From the NCBI GenBank assembly GCA_033398695.1, contig CM065818.1, positions 79,914,092 through 79,978,091 on the forward strand: a DNA stretch of 64,000 nucleotides. The letters run 5' to 3'. Under the pieces are notes generated by a model. The model did not search any database. It was not told where the DNA came from and was given only the letters and a program-made list of their open reading frames with translations. Positions 22,461 to 32,751 of the stretch are shown here, piece by piece. Every line of letters starts with the position of its first letter. Position 1 is the stretch's first letter. A program made the translations under genes and the position numbers. Source of the DNA: Orobanche coerulescens. Taxonomy: Eukaryota > Streptophyta > Magnoliopsida > Lamiales > Orobanchaceae.

Positions 22461-22770
22461 GAGAACTCGGCTTAATATTATTACCGTTTTCATCCTCGGT
22501 CCAGCGGACAATCAGAGAGGACTTTTCGAGACAGTGGAGGACATGTTGAGGGCATGCGTCCTCGATTAGTAGAGGATCGGAAGCCCAATTCATTACGGTT
22601 GTCGATCTCCCTTGTGTTGGGACGACCCATCGAGTCAATCGGCACCGAGCCGATATACTTAGCCGCCCGGAGAAGGTAGCTTTGATCGAGACGTCATTGA
22701 ATGCTCGAGTCGGCGAAATCATATACAGTGTCGTCATCGACCACTAGAGTTCGATACGGGTGATCCCGTT

Positions 22771-23148
22771 TTGGTCAAGGTATTCCCGAGTCGAGGTATT
22801 TTCCGTTTCGGAAAACGGGGGAAGTTGAGTTCGAGATTCATTGGACCGTGTGAGATTTTGAATCGAGTAAGCGAGTTAGCTTATCGATTGGCTTTACCTC
22901 TGTTGTTGGGCCGAATTCATAATGTGTTTCACGTCTCTCACATACTTCAGTTTGACGAAATCGAGATCGCGGATGATCATCCGTACGAGGAGCGTCCTGT
23001 ACGAGTGTTGGAGCGGCAAATCAAACAGTTGAGGAACAAGATGATTCCTTTGGTCAGATTCAGTGGTCTAGACACGGAGTCGAAGAGGCTACTTGGGAAA
23101 CCGAGGAGAATATGCGGGAGAGTTATCCCGAATTGTTTGACCCTTAGT
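22771..23148 (+). pseudogene. Element D integrase C-terminus with chromodomain-like end
   Basis: The open frame starts MVKVFPSRGIFRFGKRGKLS, the GKRGKLS/PRF-IGP motif of the Ty3 integrase C-terminal domain, and continues LPLLLGRIHNVFHVSHILQF and ERPVRVLERQIKQLRNKMIP. After one shift near 23060 the sequence reads WSRHGVEEATWETEENMRES and YPELFDP before a TAG at about 23146. The W-x-x-H-x-x-EEATWE pattern is the chromodomain-like tail of plant chromoviruses, thought to steer integration to heterochromatin. This places D in the chromoviruses (Tekay-like by inference). Confidence 0.8.
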
Positions 23149-23149
23149 T

Positions 23150-23181
23150 TCGGGGACGAAACTCTTTTAAGGGGGGGAGTA
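23150..23181 (+). promoter_or_regulatory. Element D polypurine tract
   Basis: TTTCGGGGACGAAAC, then TTTTAAGGGGGGGAGTA ending next to the 3' LTR start. It is the same 3' signature as in B, C and F. Confidence 0.85.
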
Positions 23182-25681
23182 TGTAATACTCGGTTGTAAC
23201 TCAGTCATTTTTATTCGGTAATTATCAGTCTGTATTTGTCACTCAGTAATTCTCACTCATTAATAATCGCTCATCATTCATGAATCACTCAATTGCGTTC
23301 AATGTTGGCATGTGGTAACCGTGTATCAGTTACCGATCGTCATTTCATCTCCGTTTGAGTGTCGGAGCAGAGTATTATCATTATCATCGTGATTGGTAGT
23401 CTTGTCTTTGGAGTATCATTCTTTGGCATGTGTTAGACTTGTTCATTTCCACATTCGTATGATTTTTCGGATCATTCATCAGTCGTATCGAGGAATCGGA
23501 ATCATCGGATTTATTCACCTTGGCCAACATTGAGTTACGGCCGTAAGGTTCTGGGATACGGCCGTAAGTCCAGCAGGTACGGCCGTAAGGCTGGCCGGTT
23601 ACGGCCGTAAGTGGCCCAGCAGGCTGCCCAGGCGTTTTGGCCGAAGGTGAGTTACGGCCGTAAGGAAGGTGAGATACGGCCGTAAGTGGCGTTCGTAAAT
23701 TCCGGGTGTTGTCGACCAAGGGTGACTTACGGCCGTAAGGGTTGCGGCATACGGCCGTAAGTCGAGGCAGGTACGGCCGTAAGGCTTGGCCGGATACGGC
23801 CGTCTGTGCAGTAGGATGTCCGGCCATTTTTGACGAAGGCGGGTTACGCCCGTAAGGTTGGCCGGATACGGCCGTATCATCCGAGTTACGGCCGTAAGGT
23901 GTGCGGTACGGCCGTAAGGCTGTCGGCGGGTGTTTTTGACGAAGCCGAGTTACGGCCGTACGAGTTGGCCGGTTACGGCCGTAAGGCCGTTGACTTGTAA
24001 AGTTACGGCCGTAAGAGGGCCGAGTTACGGCCGTAACTTCCGGCAGTATTTAAGTACTCGGCCGGGACATTTTTACTCATTTTCATCCTCTTCTTCTTCT
24101 TGTTCAGAAAGAGAGACTTGAGAGAGGTATTTTTCCATCCTCAATCACTGGTGTATTCGGATTTCATCATCTTATTTCGTTGGGAAGCTTGGATAGTCGA
24201 TTTAACACGTTTTCATCGGATCGAAGTGTTTGGATCTTCAAAGGTAATATTCTTCAACACCTTGGATTTCGATTTTGTGTTGAGATAAGATGTTTTGGAC
24301 GTTATAATCATGTTATATGAAGGGATATGTATATGATTATAAGTTTGTATAAAGATTCATTGGATTATTGAAGGATTATTCAAGAACACTTTGAATATCG
24401 AGTTGAAATTGGGGGTTTTCGATTAATTGTCGTTATAATCACGTTTTGGATATTCGTTTTGGATTATTAATCGTATTGAAGATGTTTTGTGGGTTTGAAA
24501 CCTTTCTTGAGGGATTTGATATTGGTATATTGAGGTTTGATTGTAAACAATCGGAGTTCGGACGCAACGTGTTTGATTTAATGCCTCAATGGACTTGGTT
24601 TAGTCGTATTGGCGTTTTGAGTTCGTTATAATCGTGTTTTATTCGTATATTGAGCGGATTGTTGGTAATTGAATTGTTCAAGGTTGTTCGAGCGACCGAT
24701 ATCTCAATTAGGACATTGTTCGCGGAAGGATAATTGTCGTGGCGTTGTGTAAGTTAATTCTTACTCGGTTAAAAGGATATTCATTCCTTTTGTCGTTGTT
24801 CATTCATAATCATACCTCATTCATCATTGTATTAATCGTATCAAAACTCGTCATTGTCAATTAATCACCTCGATCATAAGGAACGGTTCGATCATTTCAT
24901 TGAGCTATCATTCATTTCACCATCATTCATCTTGGTGAGTCATTATTCATTTTCATTGTCACTTTTGTCGTATTGTGGCATTCGGGTCATCTTGGCGTGC
25001 GGTTGGTATGTGTAGGATTTTCATGTCGGGCACATTATAGTCGTGTGTTGGTTGGTGACCTCACATTGGGTGTGCACAGTCGATTGCTCGTGAGGCGATT
25101 AGGTACAAGACCACGCGTGTTTGATCGTTGGTGGCTTGTGCACGGACACATTTCCATCCGGGCGTAGTGTGGCGCCATTCCTTTGAGCCGTCTTGATTAG
25201 TCGATTCATATAGCATGTTTGATTGCGTATGTTTTGAGAATAATTCATAATTTGGATATATCATGATTGTGTATTTTCAACCCTTGAGGATTGTTGTTCT
25301 TTATGGCGGCCCGTTTGGGGATTTTATTTTTCGGTCATGGCAAGGCAAACGACGGGAATAGCATGTTGATGTCGAGGAGTCCTAGTGATACTAGTAGGGG
25401 CCCCGATCTTTCGATTATTCATGTTCTTGTCCTTTATTTTCATTGTAGACTTTCATTTGAATACTCCGTTTCATTCGGTGTGGTGTATTTTATCTTCATA
25501 TAAAATACACCGGTATTTATTGTCTGGTGTGTTGTAACTAAACTCCTCATCGGAGTAATTATTGCTGTAATGTAGTTCGGTACTACATTTATCTGGTGTA
25601 ATTCATTCATTTTCTTTTGCCTGGTGGGTCCCAGTTGGGGATCTACGGCGCTGTAATATCCGCCTAGTTTGGGGTGTTACA
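23182..25681 (+). repeat. Element D 3' LTR
   Basis: Close copy of 16164-18679 ending GGGGTGTTACA, followed by the duplicated GTTAT. It includes the palindrome array at 23535-24036 and a TATA-like box at 24047. Differences from the 5' LTR are mainly short indels. Confidence 0.93.
23535..24036. repeat. Palindrome array, TTACGGCCGTAA type (LTR D, 3' copy)
   Basis: Same layout as the 5' copy, about 17-18 copies with 21-23 bp neighbour spacing. One extra intact site (near 23600) is present where the 5' LTR has a degenerate one near 16582. Confidence 0.92.
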
Positions 25682-25686
25682 GTTAT

Positions 25687-26061
25687 AACAAGGAAGAAAG
25701 TATTGTAACCTTTATCACTGGTAGACAGTTATAGTGAATTTATCTCCAACTGGTTTGGAGAGAAGTGGACTGGTAGAGGATTACTCCACCTCTGAAACCA
25801 CTATAAGTGGTTGTGTGATTTACTACTTTTATCATTATACTTAACTGTTGCATTCATATTTACTGTTCCATTAGAAGTTAACTGTAGACGACATTAAGTT
25901 ATCTATATTGTCATCAGATGTGTCTTCCACATTATCTATATGCAGACGACATAAGTCATCTGTACTTAATCACAGCTGAGAAACTCACCTGGCCTTCAGG
26001 AAAGAGTTTAATAAGTCTATTCACCCCACCTCTTGACTTTCCTCACGACTTGTGACCTACA
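25687..26061 (+). repeat. Element J 3' LTR, second part
   Basis: Continuation of LTR J after D, starting AACAAGGAAG and ending TTGTGACCTACA (CA end). The end is supported by the inverted copy, which begins TGTAGGTCACAAG at 63102. Confidence 0.87.
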
Positions 26062-27614
26062 CTTACTGCTGCTTATATATTGAACAGATGTCCTTACAAG
26101 TCCATTCGTAAGACTCCACATGAGATGTGGGAGGGTAAGAAACCAAGTCTTAATCATATTAGGATTTGGGGGTGTCCCGCTTATGTCAAGAAGACTAAGG
26201 TGGAGAAGTTGGAAGCAAGATCCGTAAAGGGACGTTTCATTGGATTCCAATTTGGTACGATGGGTTATCTATTCTACATGCCCGAAGATCGAAAGATCAT
26301 GGTTGCTTTGCAAGAACACTTCCTGGAAAATGAGTTCGTTCAGGAATGTGGAGCAGGTAGAAGTATCTCTTTGGAAGAATACAATGAAACTCTTCAGGAG
26401 ACACCTGTACAAGAAGTTGGAACCGAACCTTCTGAAACACAAGTACAACCACCTCATATGTCTAGTAGGGTGTCTTAATTACTTGAGAGGTATGACTTTG
26501 TGCATTTGGAGGAACTGGGTCCCCATGAGGTTCCAGATGATATCCAAGAGACCGACCCCACGACATATGACCAAGCGATGGTAGATGTAGACTCCACAAA
26601 ATGGCAAGAAGGTACGGAAGCTGAGATAGACTCGATGCATGCCAATCAGGTGTGGACCCTAGTAGACCGCCCCAAGGACATAGTGCCCATTAGGAACATG
26701 TGGATCTACAAGAGAAATGCTGATAGGGATGGCAAGGTTAACACCTATAAGGCCAGGCTTGTGGCAAATGGTAATACCCAAAAGGAAGGGACCGATTATC
26801 ACGATACCTTCTTGCTCATAGCTATGATCAAGTCTATTCGAATGATGCTTTCTATAGCTGCCTACCACTATTATGAGATATTGCAGATGGACGTAAAGAC
26901 AGCTTTCCTTAATGGATTCCTCGAGGAGGAGATCTATATGGAGCAGCCTAAAGGATTTGTGTCTGAGGTCGATGTTCATAAAGTGTGTAAACTTCAGCAT
27001 TCTATTTATGGACTGGAGCAGGCTTCGTGTAGTTGGAACCTTCGTTGTGACGAAGCTGTCAAAGAGTTTGACTTCGTACAAAATGAAAAGGAACCTTGTG
27101 TATACAAGAGGGTTAGTTGGAGAAATATCGCATTATTAGTACTATATGTAGATGACATTCTACTAATAGGAAACGATGCGGGAATGCTTAGTTCTGTGAA
27201 AGCTTAGCTTTCGAGTACGTTCTCCATGAAAGACTTGGGAAAATCTACCTATATTATCGGGATTCGACTCTGCTGGGATAGAGCGATAGAATGATAGGTC
27301 TTTTCCAAGCCCTTTATATAGATAAGATCTTAAAGTGATTTAAGATGGATGAATCTAAAAGAGGATTCCTTCCGATGCGACATGTAATAAAACTCACCTC
27401 AAAGATGTGTCCTCAAAGTGAGGAACAACGAAATAAAATAAGTAATATACCATATGTGTCGGCCGTGGGTAGCCTTATGTATGCTATGTTGTGTATGAGG
27501 TCTAACATTGCACACAATGTGAGGTCTAACACTCGAACTGGCAAGAAAAGAAGAGGAGAAACATCCCAATTCTCATCCACTCCGACAAATCCGACTGACG
27601 GCCCTCAGTTCTGA
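26062..27614 (+). pseudogene. Element K: copia integrase C-terminus and RT remnant
   Basis: A different copia pol, beginning in the integrase C-terminal region (LNRCPYKSIRKTPHEMWEGK, LNHIRIWGCPAYVKK, KGRFIGFQFGTMGYLFYMP) at 26077. One stop at 26476 separates this from the RT (26500-27207), which shows MHANQVWTLVDRPKDIVPI, MDVKTAFLNGFLEEEIYMEQ, a YGLEQASCSW segment and YVDDILLIGND. A stop and shift near 27208 lead to FSMKDLGKSTYIIGI, then a third piece (27345-27614) with ISNIPYVSAVGSLMYAMLCM. RNase H is lacking. Its style is close to Tnt1-like elements and unlike J. It starts exactly at the LTR J end, so J probably inserted into K. Confidence 0.87.
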
Positions 27615-27626
27615 AATCTTCAGGCT

Positions 27627-28073
27627 ATGAAAATCTACAAAGACATCTTGATTGACGAAGAGGTAACTCCTAGTCATCAATTTGATTTTGAATCCCTGAA
27701 AGCTATTGGTATAAATATTGATGAGTTTTTCAATTTGTTGGTGTTATCCAAGTTTGTTAGTTTAGCTGGGCCGATTTATGTCGATTGTGTTCGTGAATTT
27801 TATGCAAACTTTTGGATTTCCTTCAATGCTGAAGGGTCTCATGTTGTTCACTCTGTTGTTCATGGAAAAGAGATTGAACTTGATGCGGATAAGGTGTCTA
27901 GCATTATTGGATTACATAATGATGGTTTTATTTGTAGTGAAAACTTTGTTCCAGATGATGAATGTCCAACAATTAATATCTATGATGCTGAGTACGAGCC
28001 CCAGATTGAGTTGCTTGTGAGAAATTTCCTGTTATCCAGAGCCGTGCTAGAAGTGAATACTGAACGTACGTAA
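27627..28073 (+). CDS. Unknown retroelement-type ORF (plant transposon protein-like)
   Basis: An uninterrupted frame of 148 codons, MKIYKDILIDEEVTPSHQFD through FESLKAIGINIDEFFNLLVL, CVREFYANFWISF, VVHGKEIELDADKVSSIIGL and YEPQIELLVRNFLL to a stop. The REFYANFW segment followed by a V-x-G-K-x-I-x-L-x-x-x-x-I-x-x-I-I-G-L pattern recalls the 'putative plant transposon protein' domain found in the gag or additional ORFs of many plant retroelements. That match is from memory of the pattern and is not certain. No catalytic residues are apparent. The frame ends exactly where a palindrome array begins, so it is probably truncated at its C-terminus. An ATG start at 27627 fits, but the frame may open earlier. 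Confidence 0.45.
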   Translation: MKIYKDILIDEEVTPSHQFDFESLKAIGINIDEFFNLLVLSKFVSLAGPIYVDCVREFYANFWISFNAEGSHVVHSVVHGKEIELDADKVSSIIGLHNDGFICSENFVPDDECPTINIYDAEYEPQIELLVRNFLLSRAVLEVNTERT

Positions 28074-28411
28074 CAAACCATTCCTAACGTACGTAACATT
28101 AACATATTCACTAAGTGTTTTGAATGTAGGTAACGTACGTAATACCTACCGTATAACGTACGTAATATTCGAGAATCAGCCTGTTGCACGGAGTCAACAA
28201 ATTAGTCATCGATCGTTGCAATAAAGCCATCGGATCTAACGGATATGAAGACCAAGCATAACGTACGTAATGTATAATACATAACATACATAACAGATTT
28301 CAGCCAGGAGCCTGCCCATTTCCTTATATGTCATTACGGCCGTTACATGGAGGATGTAACGTACGTAACACGGCTTACATACGTAACATAAGGTACTTAA
28401 CATACGTAACA
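28063..28411. repeat. Palindrome array, TAACGTACGTAA type (copia LTR)
   Basis: About ten copies near 28063, 28086, 28132, 28155, 28260, 28283, 28334 (as TTACGGCCGTTA-like), 28358, 28378 and 28400. Pairs are spaced 23 bp (28063/28086, 28132/28155, 28260/28283). The array ends about 40 bp before the TATA box. Confidence 0.9.
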
Positions 28412-28450
28412 CAAGCACACTATTCCAAACGGAAAATTGCTCCAAGAGGC

Positions 28451-28458
28451 TATAAATA
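28451..28458 (+). promoter_or_regulatory. TATA box of the 28-kb copia LTR
   Basis: TATAAATA downstream of the palindrome array. Confidence 0.65.
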
Positions 28459-28977
28459 GATGTCATTCAAGGTGTTGGAAAAATACAAGAATTCACAAGA
28501 GATTACAAGCATACACAAGCAATTTCTGAGATTATTCTGATACGAGAAGAATTATTCTATCAATTCTATATCTACATTCTTATATCAACGAGAGCTATCT
28601 TTTGTAAAGACGAGTTTCCTTACTCACAACTTTTTATTGTGATGTTGTCTTGTATCCTTAAAAACAAGAGAGATTATAGTGAGGTTGTTCTTGAGCCCGG
28701 AAATCAAGAAACTGTAACGTCCGCACTAATATTGAAAGTGTTATTGTAAGAGTTGGCACTAAACTAGAACGTGCATTCAATATTTTAGAAAAGTCCTAGT
28801 CGATAACACTAGGTAGGGGACATAGGCTTTGTTAATAGCCGAACCTCTCGAACAAATTCGTGTGTTCTTTATATTCCGCTCTCCTATTACTTCGATAAAT
28901 AGCTTCCACACAAAAGAGTTCAAAACTCTAATCCGCACTATTCAACCCCCCCTCCTAGTAGCGGTACCAATACAACA

Positions 28978-29147
28978 GAACTGAGATGCTGGCAGGTACT
29001 GGTAGGGGGATTGTTGCGCTTCGGTCCAGCATCCTGCCTTTATGAGCTTAAAATGCCCGAGGCATGACTTGCGATTTGACCCGTGAGATCTGTACTAAGA
29101 AATAGTTAAATGAATTGACTTGGACTACTCATACCAACAAGATGCAT
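28978..29147. other. Unassigned spacer before the CACTA element
   Basis: 170 bp with no ORF, repeat or RNA signal that I can recognise. Confidence 0.4.
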
Positions 29148-30061
29148 CACTACAAAAATAAATTAGTTTTACCATCGAAAAATTACCGACAGCCGCTCTG
29201 TCGTTGGTATATACCTAAAATACTGATGGATCACCGACGTCATCTATTAAGTAAAATTACCGACGGATTTAGCGATGGCACGTTGGCGAGATGTTGTCGC
29301 GAACTTTACCATTAAATTTACCAACGACATCTATTAAGTAAATTTACCAACGGATTTAGCGACGGCACGTTGGCGAGATGTTGGCGCGAACTTTACCATC
29401 AAATTTATCGACGACATTAGAGACAATAGAATTACCGATGGCACGATTGCCGTTGGTAAATAATTTTTTCATTTTCTTATATTTCAGAATTTACCGATGG
29501 CGGGATATAATTTTTCTTTTTTTTATATTTCAAAATTTACCAATGGTATTTCGCGACGGCCAGTTGTCGTTAGTAAATTCTGAAACAACTTTATCCCACA
29601 TCGAAAAAATACAACAATTTTCATCAGTTTATAAATCAAAACCTTGCTGATTAACATTGAAGGAACATATTGGTCCATACCGACCCGACCCGACCTCGGC
29701 CGAGCCCCAACCCGACCCGACCCCACCCCGGCCCGGACAACATAAAAAACCAAGCTTTAATGCATACAGATGTTACCAACGGCACCGTATCGTCGGTAAA
29801 TTACCAACAACGGTTGTCAACGGCAATACATTGGTAAAACCATTCCCGAATTTTGACAAGAAGAAATTTTCCAAATGACGGGGCATCGGTAAGCCATTGG
29901 TAAATCAGCGATGGCGGCGTTTTCCGTTTGGATTTTTTTACCATTGAAGGTTTTACCAACGGCAGAGCGCGTCGATAACGCCGTCGGTAACCGCTTTTAT
30001 CAACGACATGCCATTTTTACCATTGGTAATAGGCGTTGGTAAATATGGTCTTTTTGTAGTG
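29148..30061. mobile_element. Non-autonomous CACTA (En/Spm) DNA transposon, ~0.9 kb
   Basis: Termini are CACTACAAAAA at 29148 and TTTTTGTAGTG at 30061, the classic inverted ends of CACTA elements. The flanking triplets are CAT and CGT, which differ by one base, so the 3-bp target duplication is imperfect. Both subterminal regions are filled with direct and inverted copies of TTACCGACGGC / GTCGGTAAA-like motifs, the usual transposase binding repeats. No transposase is encoded. The middle (29580-29760) contains a USE/TATA promoter-like segment and a CGACCC-rich stretch. Confidence 0.88.
29593..29635 (+). promoter_or_regulatory. U6/snRNA-type USE plus TATA inside the CACTA element
   Basis: ATCCCACATCG at 29593-29603 matches the plant snRNA upstream sequence element. 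TATAAA at 29630-29635 follows with 26 bp between them, a spacing like that of plant U6 (Pol III) promoters. No recognisable snRNA body follows. A TTTT run on this strand comes near 29853. Confidence 0.4.
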
Positions 30062-31299
30062 CGTCTTATTTTTTGTTAGTCATCTCATAGAAACTACAAA
30101 ATTAAGCATGATTTGCATTGTAGGTTGTTGTTACCCAAAATATTATCCAGAGATGATATGCTGGAATGGACGAATAACAAACAAAATGCGAGAGCACGTC
30201 CGTGGGGAAGTAAATAACACAAGATTTGCTGGGGTTGTTAGTCCCGGGCTTGAATGATCTCGCGAGATATTATTAATACAAATACTTGGGAGTACAAATA
30301 TTAATGTTAGAGTACAATTACAATGAGTGTAAAGACCTAGTTATCTTAGCTCTTGAGTGCTGAAGATTGCCGGAAGAACAAAGTTGATGCTATGTGAGTT
30401 CTTATAACAACGATGGAGTGTTGTGTTGACTATGAGAAATCGACGGTCTCTCACTGTATGAATTAGCTGAACTCTCGTATGAAAACAATTTCTGAACTTG
30501 TGAACCTCTTAAAATCTGAACCCCTTCCCTGATGCTGGAGGTTTCCTCTTTATAGGAGTGGAGGCAGCTGGGCTATCGCCTCTGCTATATTATAATAAGC
30601 GGGCGATCATCTTTAGCACATGTGTTGGTCTTCTTAGAGTCCGCAGCAGCTGCTGGCAGCCAGATGCATGAACCAATGAGAAAACCACATGCGTCCGGAG
30701 TCGCTGTCTTGGGGGGCCCCATCTAGGACCTTTCGGCGGGTCTGTCGGTGGGTGAGGCCGTCCTTGTCACTGACAGCTGCTGATGGGCTGTAGTACAGCC
30801 TGTTCCTGCGGCACCTTGAGGTCCCACCTAAGACCTTTCGGCGGGTCTGTCGGTAGGATAGCTGTTGATGGGCTGGAGTCAACGATCCTTATTCTGTGAC
30901 GCCATTCGCGGATCTGCATGTGGGTCCTTGCTCTGAGATCCAGTCTACCTAGATTTGACGAATGATGGCCTTACACGTGGCATAGGACGGTCATCCTTGG
31001 TGAGGCACCAGAGTCGATCGCTAGGTGCCTAAAGGCGATCGCCCGGACGTCAATTGCTCGGTACCTGATCTCGGTCTGGACTCTTCGCTCGGCAAGTCTT
31101 CCTTAGATTATCTGATGCTGGCTTCGGTAGCTCGGCCCTTATGCCGATCGCTGTCGAGGCATATAAATCGCCGCACAACAATTGCCCCCCAGCTCGCTTT
31201 GATGTTGGAGACGTTGGGTGAGGTGGTTATACTGGCGATCGCTTAACTTAGACGTGTCATGCCCCCACACTTGGGTTGGATGAGAACGCGATAGTTAAC
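30062..31299 (-). repeat. LTR-like block, minus strand, family not identified
   Basis: Probable retrotransposon LTR read on the minus strand. A TATAAAG-like box lies near 30550-30556, with an LTR-style R/U5 toward 30180 (TTGTGTTATTTACTTCCCC). A duplicated segment (GACCTTTCGGCGGGTCTGTC) occurs near 30727 and 30833, and several GCGATCGC motifs lie near 31012-31245. No primer binding site or clear TG/CA ends were found. No convincing ORF is present. Confidence 0.35.
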
Positions 31300-31418
31300 G
31301 TAATAAATAACGTTTGTGATAAAGAAATTTCAGTAAGTATACAAGTGCCAGAAGAGAAAGTTGTGGAAAAAGTAATGTTGTAAAAGGTAGAGCAAGACCC
31401 AAGAAAACTTGGATAAAG
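31300..31418 (+). pseudogene. RTE-type LINE ORF end, part 1 (left of element C)
   Basis: In one frame the last codons read SCGKSNVVKGRARPKKTWIK, including the GRxRPKKTW motif characteristic of the C-terminal end of plant RTE-type LINE ORFs. Upstream, the expected fingers and palm of the LINE RT are not present, so the copy is 5'-truncated as LINEs usually are. The frame continues without loss at 48238 on the other side of element C. The duplication TAAAG (31414-31418) overlaps the codons for Ile-Lys. No product is possible from this fragment. Confidence 0.7.
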
Positions 31419-31787
31419 TGTAACAGCGCCAAATCCCATTGGGTTATTACAGTTCCGTGGACCCCACACCCGGAGATCCACAGGCAAACATGATTAAAAA
31501 ATATTAAAATTAACCAACAAGGGAGATCACAGTCCCTACCATGAAATCCGACACAATATTCCGATAAAGAATTTTAACGACAATGATGGGCCTACATGGC
31601 CAAAATGAAAATACAACCACACCCATGAGCCTTGCTCGGGTAATACATAATGACAATGACTGACAAACTGTAGTACACTCCAACTGACTGACCAACATGA
31701 ACAACTCGGACTAGTATCGCTCGAATGCCTCATCGCCATCATCATGCCCCTATGTCTCAACTCTCTCCTCACAAGCACCTAAAACAT

Positions 31788-32751
31788 TGATACGAATTAC
31801 GTATTAAGATGTACGTAAATTCGCCGGAGAATGCAGCGGTTATCTTTATTTCCTCACAACACTCGTTTTTGTGTAACACTCGTAATATTCAACCGAAAGT
31901 AGGGCAATTTGGCTTTGCGAAAACACGAATAAAATGAAAGTAGATTATCAAACTAGACCTATAGTTTGATAAGACAATCTCTCCTCAAGACCTATTGAGA
32001 ATTGATTAAATTACAACTCGAAAACGCGTCGAATTATAATCGAAGTGTGCTGAAAATCATTCAACTAGAATACATAACATGTATTTCGTTTTTGCAAGCT
32101 TCAAGATGGTTTATTCAAGGTTGAGGATGAGGCTATTATATAGCCTTTACAACTTACTAATAAGTTCAAACAAGATCACAAAAATCTAGCTAAAATACAA
32201 GTAAGTAATAAACTAAGTCATCAAGACTTTTGACAAAGATAAAACAATACATGCTTGGCTCTTTCGTTAGTATTTTGGCCGTGGGACACCAAGAAGTAGT
32301 GGACAAGATATTTCTCATGTGATATCTTCTTGCAAGTCTTTGATAAGGATAGAAAATGAGATCAATATCTTGGTGTCTTCTTCCTTCTTGATTTCGGCCG
32401 ATTTGGGGAGATGGTGACATGAACTAAATCTTCATCAATCTTGATATGGTGGACTTTGAACAAAAAGAAAACAAACTTTGAAAGTAATGGGGACAAAGAT
32501 CCTTCATGGATCCTTCATCAAATCGGCCGAAATCTACCCCCTAATATGGCCGATTTTGTATGCATGAACATGCATACGTATGCATGTTTTGATACGTCTA
32601 AGTTATCCCGGTTCCGATTATTAAGATCGTTCCCATTTCCGCGGATGTTTTCTCACCAAAATACGTAGGTGCGTGTGCATGCAACTTGGTATCGTCACCT
32701 ACGTCGATTCTTACTTCGCTTACTTCGTTTGGAGATGCCGTAATCGCATCA
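31788..32751 (-). repeat. Element G1 3' LTR
   Basis: 964 bp, minus-strand start TGATGCGATTACGG at 32751. The first ~150 bases also encode the C-terminal end of pol. Nearly identical to 37038-38001. Confidence 0.93.

Larger units (their letters stand above)
16164..25681 (+). mobile_element. Element D: complete Tekay-like Ty3 element with 5-bp TSD
   Basis: LTRs are 16164-18679 (2516 bp) and 23182-25681 (2500 bp), flanked by the duplication GTTAT at 16159-16163 and 25682-25686. PBS is at 18683 and the polypurine tract ends at 23181. The internal region holds degenerate gag, almost no protease, then RT, RNase H, integrase and a chromodomain-like end, all with many stops and shifts. The two LTRs look closely similar, mostly short indels and substitutions, although the coding region is ruined. 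The copy therefore probably moved with enzymes supplied in trans. Confidence 0.93.
11560..26061 (+). mobile_element. Element J: SIRE/Maximus-like copia, deleted and interrupted by D
   Basis: Plus-strand copia remains: RT (11568-12198), a 3' region of degenerate acidic coding sequence (12200-14575), a polypurine stretch and a 3' LTR from 14830. The LTR is split by element D and resumes at 25687. The 5' LTR, gag, protease and integrase are absent, and RNase H is missing. The extra 3' coding region and RT style fit the SIRE/Maximus lineage (inference). A second, inverted copy of its LTR lies at 63102-64000. Confidence 0.75.
28060..28977 (+). repeat. Copia-type LTR with TAACGTACGTAA array
   Basis: It holds a palindrome array (28063-28411), a TATA box TATAAATA at 28451-28458, an R/U5 with the copia style TTTATATTCCGCTCTCC, and an end near TTCAACCCCCCCTCC ... 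ACAACA at 28977. The exact 5' end is not clear, since the array abuts the preceding ORF. No primer binding site follows, so it is a solo or truncated LTR. Confidence 0.65.

Noticed and set aside
28060..28180. Extension of the 27627 ORF through the palindrome array
   Set aside because: A stop occurs at 28071-28073 and the following sequence is array and LTR promoter.
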